From Lineus longissimus (lineage: Eukaryota > Nemertea > Pilidiophora > Heteronemertea > Lineidae), in NCBI RefSeq assembly GCF_910592395.1, contig NC_088316.1, positions 6,884,001 to 6,948,000 of the forward strand: 64,000 bases of DNA, given 5' to 3'. The translations under genes and the position numbers were made by a program. Numbering within the stretch: the first letter of the stretch is position 1; the number at the start of each line of letters is the position of its first letter. The notes under the pieces were generated by a model. That model ran no database searches and was not told where the DNA came from. It saw only the letters and a program-made list of their open reading frames with translations. This document shows, one piece after another, positions 55,807 to 64,000 of this stretch.

Positions 55807-58800
55807 TTAAAAAATTTCTTTATAGACAATGTTTGTGATGTATTCTTTATTGTTGGCTTGGCACTGTAATATCTTGATGTTCTTTGGGTTTCCGACTCGA
55901 CTCATGGCTACATACAGTTGTACGTGCGAGAAGAAGTCCTTAGTGAGTAAATACCAATTTTTTCCAACGTCTGTCCTTGGGCTTTGTTGGCGGTCATCGC
56001 AAAGCATGGTCTGATTGGGAATTGCCGTCTAGTCATCTTGAATGGGAAGATATTATCGGATGGCGATATCGGTATCCTGGGTATGAAAATAGTTTTGCCT
56101 TGGTGAATTTCGAGAGCAACTGTTACTTCAATGACATGAACATGAAGAGTTTTTGTGATATATCTGGTGCCGTTGCAGTAGCCATTAGCAGGATCAACAG
56201 TGTTCTCCCCAACTATTTTTTTTTGGCCGGGTGCTGTCGCCATATTTTGACACAATTGAGAATTCACTTCAGTTCTGTCCAGGTTGGCAGCAAAATCTGT
56301 CTGGGTGCTATAACAGTAAAACCATTACCAACTCTATGAATCTGTCCGGGTGCTAACTTTTTTGTCTGGGTGCTGAAGTGGGGAAGATGATTCTGCCCGG
56401 GTGCTGCGCCTGGACAAAAAGCATAGTGGAGAACCCTGATCAAGATTTCTTAAGAGCATTATGGGACAGTTAGGTTTGATTCTTAGTACATGGGGTGACA
56501 TGCCAGATGGGCACAAACTGTTGAGAAATTCAACTGGATATTGGTGGTTGTTGCTGTCCTGAAGAAGTTTGTCGGAGCTTCTGTACTCGTGGATGTCGCC
56601 TGGGAAAACATTGATCATGTAATTGTTGATATCATCTGTTGCTTGGTTTGTTGGACAGAGAATTGCTCTGGAACAGAGCCATTGTGGGCTCATGTAGTTG
56701 TGTTGTAGTTCTTGAAAAACAAAGTCACAGAGGTCAGTAATTGCTTTTCCTTGGAGAATGTACTGATTGTCCAAGAGGATTTTATTTTCTTCTATGTTGG
56801 GATACAATGGTAGTTGGCCTTCACCTATGTTGAGGAGGTCTCTCGCGAATTTTGTATTAGTGTCAGTAATGTTTGCAAGTTGGACTCTCATGTTGGTGTT
56901 CATTTTCATGACCTGTGCATGATGCCAAAGTGGCGAGGACTTGAGGCAGGCGTCGACTATGTCAGGACGACTTCCATGTCTGACAACTGGCAAGATTTGG
57001 CGCCAGTCACCTGAGAAGACTACTGTTATACCTTTTTGATATGCTACACGTTGATGTATCATAGTGTTTGGACAGGAACCTTACACCTGGAATGTAGTGT
57101 GCGACCATTGGGTAGAAGTGTGGCTGCAATGCCGCTCATGGCTGTTGCAAGAGCAATGTGTTTCTGTGACCGGACTTTTGCTAAAAGTGTTATGAGCAGG
57201 AATGTCTTACCAGTTCCACCTGGTGCATCGATGGCAAATATTTGTCCTGCAACGATGTTGACCGAGTTTAGTATTGCTGTGTAAATTGGCAGTTGTTGTT
57301 CATTTAGTAGTGGTTCGTTTTGTACAACGACATTAGACAGTGCTTGCGTGTCATATTGAATTTCGTCTTTCAGCTCCTGGGGAAGTCTTTCTGAAGGAAG
57401 TCGCAGTGTAGGATCAGGTTTTGGCAGGTGGAAGTTGTCAAGGTCGTATCCATTGTGTTCGAGGTGTTCTTGTATGTCAGTGAGGACTTAGTTGATGACA
57501 TCTTTGGTTAGTTCCTGGGCACCATTTTGGTGTAGGAGATCCTCAGCTAATGTGTGTTTGTGCCTTTCCCAGAAGTTGATAGCCTTTGCTGGTTGGATCC
57601 ATGTGAGTATCGTTGCGAAGGTTTGTCGTAGGCTTGGGCCAAATTGAACAGATGCTGCTTCTTCGAGGACACAATCAATTTCTTCATCGTTGTCGAGTAT
57701 GCCGAGCTGGAGGCAAGCGTCTTTGTATGTGGGACACACTTAGTCGGCTATTGTGCGCAAGTCCTGAAAACTTTATGGACTTGGTATATGGTGGAGAAGC
57801 ATGCGAAGGTAGTACAATTCCGACTGGTGAGGATTGAGGTTGATGACAGGAATTCTTCCGATCATATCAGATTTGCTATCATCCGTGGTGGTTTTGATTT
57901 TACTAAGTGTTCTTTTTCTTTTGACCCACTTGCCAGAGGTCCAAGTGTAATTTTGGAAAACATTTGGGTAGAGTATGGTGCGGTCCTGTGGGTTTGCCTT
58001 ATTCAGTTCCAAGAATTGCGTTAGTTTTGTTTCTGGTGGTGGCTGATTGGCTTTGTGTCTGGCCTCTTCTGGAGTGAAAAGTATCGTCTGCTCGTTTTCT
58101 ATGTGGAGGGGCAGTTTTGCGACTGGTGGATATTCGTTTAGGATGCTGATTTCGTACAATCTCGAGTATGCTTCAGAAGCACCAACATATCTGGCATTGA
58201 TGAATCCCTGTATCTGATCGTTTGGATTGTCTGGGGCATTGGAAGATCCTATTGCCATCATGACTCGATCTGATCCCTTACATGTATATTTATACAGATA
58301 CTTAACGCAGCTGACATCGATTACAGCTTCAACATTGATGTGTGAATTGTATTTCAAGCTTAGGAATGGATTGTAGGGTACTACCCATCTGTTGTCGACA
58401 GTGAATTCCTGGCCTCTTACTTTCATAGCATGTACACTACCACCATTTTCTGGTGATGTCCTTTTGTAGAGGGGATACAGACCATCAGCGAATATTGTGG
58501 TGTCACGGAATTCTTTAGGATAGTTCTTGGAACAGGATTGAACGTTATTGGAACTTTGCATGCAGGGGCTGTTCGGGTTGATCACACCACAGGGTCCATG
58601 GATCATGTGTCTTGTGACAATGTCATAGAGTTGTGGATTGGCTGTTTTGTCAGGTACTTCTGCAGAGACTATTTCGTCAATGTCTTTTGGTTCTCTAGGA
58701 CGGTCTGCCTCTGCCATGATGAGTAGGATGTGGACGTGTGGCAAGCCCCTTTTTTGGTCCTCCTTCATGGCTGTGTATGCGATGACTTCTCCAAGCACTT

Positions 58801-60415
58801 GGTTTTTAATTAGGTCCTCGAGTAACGCTTTCATTTTTATGTGGAACACTCTTGCTGTAATGTCGGGTCTATCTTTTGGGCTTTCAGTTGGAAATATGGA
58901 AGATTTTACTTCAGGCCAGTTGGGGTTGCATGTAAATGTAACAAAGTAGTGCGGTCTGTCATGTTTTCTTACAATTGCCATAGCATCTTGAAATGCTTCT
59001 GCATACCATCTTGGGCTACCATAGATGGTTGGTGGTAGAATGATTTTAGTGCCAGCCCTCAGTTCATCATTTTCATTCACTGCGTCAAGAAGACCCTTGT
59101 ACTTTTCAGCTCTGATATCACTTTGGTGGTTTTGAACCCATCTCAATCTTTCTTATTCTGCTTTGACAAATGCATCAGTGGCTTACTGTTGTGTTAGACG
59201 CCGTGATTTGAGCAACTGATTCATTCCTTCATTTCGAACTTGGAGACGGTAGCGGTAGAACTCTGAAGGGGATACTTTTTTGTTACCTGTAGAATGTGGG
59301 ATGGCTTCCATATAGCCGTCAGTTCCGTATGGGAAGAGAATGACATAATGTAGTGGGTTGTAGCTCCTATGTCGGGCACTAATTATCTGTATTTGACCAG
59401 TTTTTGTTTGCAGGACAACATCCAAATGACCTGCTTGTTCTCCTGGCATTAGAACAGCAACCTCCGAGCCAGTTGGAAGGTTGTATTGGCGTGCGTGTTC
59501 ATGTGAGGGTCTCATTTCTTCATTCAGAATAAGCTGGAAATTGTCATGTTCCTCGGAAAAGTGCAGGGCTGCTTTTAGGGATTGGACATAATGGTTGGAA
59601 GAATGAAGGGTGGCCTGTGGGAGGGAGAGGATGTTGTGATCCAAGTGTGGGTTATATCTTAGCCTGTTGTCGAGTTCATGGTCGGTATCGTGAAAGTAGA
59701 TCTGAGCGAACTTGGGGTGTTCATCTGATGGTGGTAAAATTGAACCAATACGATGAAAAACTTTGCCATGTATTTTGAATGTTGGGGAGAAGCCGGGTAA
59801 AGTTATTTCATTGCAACCTATTGATGCCAATGCTAAGGCATTATTGTATGAATGAATATTGTTCAAGAAGTTATTATTTTGGTAAAGTTGTTGAATGGGA
59901 CGGGGAGGGTCCGGAGTAGGGTTTAGAGTCACTTTGCCTTTTTCACAACAAAACCCAGGCCTTTCTTCTTTCCATCGATAGGCTCCGCAGTGAGTACAAA
60001 CATTTTCTGCATGAAACAGTGATGGAAGTGTATGAGTTCTGAGTTGAATGGGAATATCGTTTTCTTTAAAATGATCAATATTGTCAATAGTGCCTAAGCG
60101 TCTCTTTTGTTGAAGAGCTTTTTCCTTTTGACGTGTTCTTGAATTCTGAACTCGGGTTCGTAAAGCAGCAAGTTGGTCATGTTGGTGTTCGGTTGGTTCA
60201 TTCTGTGTTGAAGTTTCGGTGAGATGGGTTTGTGGCGTGACTTGTTCACTGGAGGTTTGTTGACTCGATCGAGTTTGTCTGAGGGTTTGTTGCCGTGTCC
60301 TCTGCTCAGCTAGGCGGGTGTTTTTGTCTTCTGTAGTTTCAGCTTGCCTCCGTTCTCTGGCTGCAAGTGTTTTACGTGGTTGTGAGAGCGACCTTTTCTT
60401 CCTCCGACCAGGCAT
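55807..60415 (-). pseudogene. Helitron Rep-Pif1 helicase polyprotein
   Basis: One frame runs 60415 to about 57065: an Arg/Gln-rich start, a C-x2-C ribbon, then the Rep domain. Rep shows HYVTF-like YFVTFTCNPNWPE, the HUH pair GLPHVHILLIM and the catalytic Tyr region VKYLYKYTCKG. Then follow CPTYKDACLQLG and Walker A APGGTGKTFLL. Stops interrupt it at 59183, 59153, 57773, 57740 and 57488, replacing conserved codons. Near 57062 the frame jumps from PVQTL to MIHQRVAYQKG, losing the Walker B (DE) segment. Helicase motifs continue (FSGDWRQILPV, NMRVQL). The MITE intervenes at 56198-56438; NGYCNGTRYI and TANKAQGQTLEKIGIY follow, with a last frameshift near 55945 before YVAMSRVGNP. The family's role is rolling-circle transposition; this copy cannot perform it. 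Confidence 0.88.
56198..56438. mobile_element. 241-bp MITE in the Helitron helicase, TSD ATCAA
   Basis: Termini CAGTGTTCTCC and CAGGGTTCTCC (inverted) extend imperfectly into ACTAT-TTTTTGGCC. ATCAA is duplicated at 56193-56197 and 56439-56443. The interior repeats a GTC(T/C)GGGTGCT phrase at least four times. Removing element plus one duplication rejoins RNLD with the PANGYCNGT segment of the helicase. Insert plus duplication is 246 bp, so the downstream frame is kept but a stop lies inside. Non-autonomous; mobilising family unknown. Confidence 0.85.
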
Positions 60416-60885
60416 GATGGAGTTGTATGTCGTGGTTTTGTTTTCACTAAAGAGGGGAGTTAAAAAAAGAATAACAGTAGAATTCAGTGCTATAATAACT
60501 TAAGTATATGTTTATTCTTTGGCTAAGTTACAGCAGTATGAAATCAGCAGTTTAATATTATGCAGTTTTGAAGCAGCATTTCTGAGAAGGATTGCAGGGT
60601 TGGCTCTACCTGTAGTTTTTAGGGCAGAATTGAATTAAAACGCTAGTGGCTGAGCTAAATATGAAAGAAACTTGGCTAAAATGTTTTAATTGGAATTATT
60701 ACAGTGGAGGAGGAGGTTGTCAAACGTGCATGTTATGCATGGAAGGCACTGTTTTGAAAGAGCAAAGCCAACCCTGCTATAAGTATAAGTAGGAAATGCT
60801 TTGGTGAAGGTGATTCTTTGACTCTGCTTGTGTTATTGCACTAATTTGTATTGCACGAAATTGTAATTGCACCAACTGGATTTTG

Positions 60886-60922
60886 ATTAGGTCCTCGAGT
60901 AACGCTTTCATTTTGATGTGGT
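60886..60922. repeat. Short duplicate of Rep-coding sequence
   Basis: TTAGGTCCTCGAGTAACGCT and the following TTCATTTTGATGTGG copy 58810-58843 inside Rep with about one difference. It lies between the accessory ORF and Rep. Confidence 0.8.
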
Positions 60923-60940
60923 CATTTTATTTGAGAAGTA

Positions 60941-61771
60941 TTATTCAGCATTGACAATTGCAAGTGCGTCAGACAAATTGATGTTGTCATTGTTGTTGTT
61001 GTCTTGTTCTTGCTTGGTCATGTCGGTGGAGGTGGTTGTTGTCTGTTCTACATGGGCTGGCATTTTCTGTACCATTTGGTCACAGTTCTCTTTTATGGGA
61101 CCTGGCTGAGTTTGGGTTTCTGCACCATTTTCATCGCCTTTTTGGGGGGCTGTCTGGTCTTTCGGGGATAGAGTTTGGTTGTCTTCTTTGGTTGGGGTCG
61201 AAGGTGCATCAGTGATAGATGTATATGACATGTCCAAGGAGGATTTGCTGAGAACGTCATCATCAATATCCGAGTCTTGAAAGTAATCACTGGGCTTCAT
61301 TATTTTGGATTTTAGTGGTCCCTAGAGTGGTTGTGAAGCCGATCTGGCAAGGGGTTTTGCAGGGGACATCACGACAGTCGTGGCATGGTGTTTTATTGGC
61401 GAGGAATGGAAAGACGGACCTGGGCGGACGACGGTTGCTGTGGCCTGTTTTGCTTTGGTAGCAGCTTTAAATTTGAAGCAGAGTTCCTTCTTCAATTGTT
61501 CAGCTCTTTCAATTGTTCTGTCGATGTCAGATGTCAGAGTGTGACGAAGACGTCCCATGTCCGAGGCAGTTTTCTTTTGTGCATCGCAGATATTCTTGAT
61601 GGAATTCTGGATGGAATAGTTAGTGGGTGGTAATTCTTTCAAGGTTTTGCGTGCATCTGAAATATTTACCTGCAAAACCGATAGTTGAGTTGTTGCTGTT
61701 GCTTTCAAGTGTTGGAGATCTTTTAAGATGTCTCGCGCCAGACAGTGGGGTGGTGGTGATATTTGAGCCAT
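60941..61771 (-). pseudogene. Helitron-associated upstream ORF, one stop
   Basis: 61771-61322 and 61300-60941 are the same frame, separated by one TAG at 61322-61324. About 276 residues. The first half has amphipathic helices (LARDILKDLQHLKATATTQL, KKTASDMGRLRHTLTSDIDR); the second is rich in Ser, Thr, Gln, Asp and Pro (TPTKEDNQTLSPKDQ). It lies upstream of Rep on the same strand. I do not recognise the family; it may be a Helitron accessory protein or a captured fragment. Confidence 0.5.
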
Positions 61772-62139
61772 CTGGAAGAGTGTTTCTGAAATGAAGAAGA
61801 ATTTAGAATGAGTTGAAAGTATTGAATTAGTAACAAAAAATAAATAGTATAAGAATGTGTTTAAATATTTTTTTTAGATCCAGATCTGGATTTTTGAGAT
61901 CAGGTAAAAGTGGAATAACTTGCATCCGTGACCTCCAAAAAAGAGGAAAAAATATTGCCCCCCCCCCATTTCGTAAAAGAGGAAATTTTGAGGAAGCGGG
62001 CGCCCCCAACAGATCAACAGTGTGCCATGATGATATGCAGTCTTATGATTGCGGCTCAATTGATCACTGTGTAGATAAAAAAAGGAAGAATTGGTCGCTC
62101 CCTATATTCTGCTTCGACACTGTAGCCACAGCGATGTTT

Positions 62140-62750
62140 TTTTAAATTTAGACGTCGTGGCGACAGTGCCATTTTTTTATTTCACAGTGCCATTTTTTAT
62201 TTCAATTCGACGTCGTAGCCACGCGTTTTTTTTTATTTCGACGTCATAGCCACAGTGCTGTTCCCTTATTTTGACGTCATAGCAACAGTGCAATTTTTAT
62301 TTCGACGTCGTAGCCACAGCACTGTTTTTTTTATTTCGACATCGTTATCGTAGCAACAGTGCTTTTTTCGATGTCATAGCCACCGCGCTTTTTTTAATTT
62401 CGACATCATAGCCACAGCACTGTCTTTTTATTTTGACGTCATAGCCAAAGCGCTGTTTTTTATTTTGACATCGTAGCCACAGCATTGTCTTTATTTTGAC
62501 GCCGTAGCAAGAGCACTGTTTTTTATTTCGACATCTTAGCTGCAGCACTGTCTTTTTATTTTGACGTCATAGCAACAGTGCTGTTTTTTATTTCGACATC
62601 ATAGCCACAGCGTGTCTTTTTATTTTGACGTCATAGCCACAGTGCTGTTTTTTATTTCGTCATCGTAGCCACAGCACTGTCTTTTTATTTTGACGCTGTA
62701 GCCACAGCGCTGTTTTTTTATTTCGACGTCATAGCCACAATTTTTTTTTG
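62140..62750. repeat. About 32-bp minisatellite
   Basis: Units of about 31 to 33 bp, built on ATTT(C/T)GACGTCATAGCCACAG followed by CGCTG and a T run, repeat some eighteen times with drift (GACRTC and AGCCACAGCRCTG kept best). Non-coding, although one minus-strand frame stays open for 67 residues because of the periodicity. Confidence 0.92.
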
Positions 62751-63022
62751 AGCGTAGTGGTGTTGTATATTAGAAGGTGGTCAAAGGAGTTACCTGGAGT
62801 GGGCACCACAGAGATGAATCAGGCAGTCAGGCAGTCAACAGGAGAAGGCGAGTCGTTGGTGGCTGCAAAAAAAGGAAGGAAGATATAAATGAAGCATTTA
62901 AGATTGTCCATTGGGCCACAACGCAGGCCTTTTGATTGCAGACACCTATACACCCTTTATTTTGGGCAAGAGGTTAATAAGAATACAGTACACACTGTTA
63001 AATAGTCAGACGACACTGTACT

Positions 63023-63418
63023 ATTCTCGGACACTTTATACATACGAAAATATGATATGCAATTGTCGGACGAAATTTGCACAGGACCTGTAGCCCAATA
63101 GGGCCGAAGGATTGATATTAAGTGTGTACCGCACAGTAGGGGTATAAGAATTGGTTGGTCATGAGTTGGGTCTGGACGGCCGATCGCCAACTACGCGCCA
63201 CAGGCTAATTTTATTAATCAATTCTCGGACACTTTATACCTACGAAAATATGGTATGCAATTGTCGGACGAAATTTGCACAGGACCTGTAGCCCAATAGG
63301 GCCGAAGGATTGATATTAAGTGTGTACCGCACAGTAGGGGTATAAGGATTGGTCGGTCATGAGTTGGGTCTGGACGGCCGATCACCAACTACGCGCCACA
63401 GGCTAATTTTATTAATCA
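63023..63418. repeat. 198-bp tandem duplication
   Basis: 63023-63220 and 63221-63418 are near identical (ATTCTCGGACACTTTATA start, GCTAATTTTATTAATCA end) with only a handful of differences. Recent duplication; non-coding. Confidence 0.92.
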
Positions 63419-63424
63419 TCATGT

Positions 63425-64000
63425 GCATGCATGCATACGAAAATTGCAACGCATGTGGCCCCGGCTATGAGCAGCGTTTTTAGGTGCATTTCGTCAATAA
63501 TTCTTTTCTGACAATGTGGGCCATGTTCAACTGATTGCAATGCTTGTTTTAGGAATTAAAATATACATTATATAACGACTATACCATGTATACAGCCGAA
63601 GATACTTACTTTTTATAATCGGGTACGCAGACAATGGAAAAGGCATGGAAAGCATTTGGGGAAATGTTGATTGAATGTTCGCGTCGTGAGTGATGACGTC
63701 ACGGCCGGTAGACTGGTTGGTCGGGTTTCGGACAGACGGCGATACTGTTGATGTACAGCAATGGAGTCTATGGATTCCACCACGCCGAGAAGACGCGCTG
63801 GTAGCGGAATTGCTGCAAAATTATGTATTGAACCTTGAGTTGATTAAATAAGCGATAGGCCCGAGTATCGATGGGAGCATGTAACAATGGCATGTAGCAT
63901 ATTTTGAAGACGGTAACACTTCGGGGCAAAGAGAACTCGGGGTACAAACATTCACAACGTTACACTCGCTAAATTATAGTAGGATCACCGTACAAACAAG
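63425..64000. other. Non-coding window end
   Basis: No gene, element end or repeat is recognised. Confidence 0.5.

Larger units (their letters stand above)
55710..61771 (-). mobile_element. Decayed Helitron (Rep-helicase), 3' end at 55710
   Basis: The minus-strand order is an accessory ORF, Rep and a Pif1-type helicase. The 3' end appears to be CACGGGTAC...GTGCTAG at 55710-55713 followed by T, matching the usual CTAG-T end; a clear hairpin is not visible. The 5' TC end was not located and may lie beyond 61771. Lesions: five in-frame stops, a deletion with frame change in the helicase, a MITE insertion and a late frameshift. Non-functional. Confidence 0.82.

Noticed and set aside
62345-62548. 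Periodic array considered as CRISPR, or the 67-residue Cys-rich frame as a gene
   Set aside because: Units are contiguous with no spacers, the genome is eukaryotic, and the frame is open only because of the repeat period.
1-64000. tRNA, rRNA or host housekeeping genes
   Set aside because: None recognised on either strand; all well-supported coding regions belong to mobile elements.

Overview
The window is eukaryotic and reads as a transposon-dense stretch of a marine invertebrate genome. Coding exons have GT-AG introns and TTTTCAG-type acceptors. There is no bacterial operon layout, rRNA or tRNA. The dispersed repeats (a family opening GGCTCACCGTAGGGGAGTC and one ending in an AGGCCC-TT-GGGCCT hairpin plus CTTGTT) are of a kind I associate with invertebrate deuterostomes and molluscs. 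The species cannot be fixed from sequence alone. I see no convincing single-copy host gene. Nearly every long reading frame belongs to a mobile element, and most are broken.

Two transposase families dominate. Family A (A1 7146-12811, A2 32940-38028, A3 about 52577-55709 plus a lost 5' part) has a lysine-rich coiled-coil start, a Cys-rich middle and an RNase H-like core with D(F/Y)SENY, SDG and HGKGPxDG motifs. Its ends begin GGGC(C/G)ATTTTCA, are flanked by 4-bp A/T duplications (ATAT, TTAA), and carry arrays of a copy-specific subterminal motif. Family B (B0 fragments 5685-6272 and 12843-13142, B1 14723-17126, B2 28669-31957, B3 45380-51317) has a long coiled coil, a DG(T)/DAT motif, (S/T)DR, CxxH and a late ERDF-like acidic site. 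B3 has 20-bp terminal inverted repeats starting TAGGGAG and a 7-bp target duplication. Most members of both families end in the same kind of small beta-barrel (Tudor/SH3-like) domain.

Layout: 1-5587 holds dispersed and tandem repeats. 5588-13142 is a wrecked B0 copy with A1 inserted in it. 14723-17126 is B1. 19068-22190 is a repeat (R1) split by a 2.3-kb Helitron2-like element (R2). 24063-26940 is a DDE_4-like transposase reading into a ubiquitin-specific protease, cut at its 5' side by a LINE tail. 28669-31957 is the apparently intact B2. 32776-38955 is a CR1/L2-like LINE split exactly at TTAA by the apparently intact A2. 39000-43320 has unidentified minus-strand exons. 44304-52308 looks like a second R2 copy with B3 nested in it. 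52577-55709 is A3, cut by a decayed Helitron (55710 to at least 61771), which itself carries a 241-bp MITE. 62140-64000 is minisatellite and tandem duplication.

The strongest results are the reconstructable insertion junctions (A2 in LINE, R2 in R1, MITE in Helitron, B3 ends), the parallel subterminal-motif architecture of family A, the shared C-terminal barrel on two different transposase cores, and the transposase-deubiquitinase gene.
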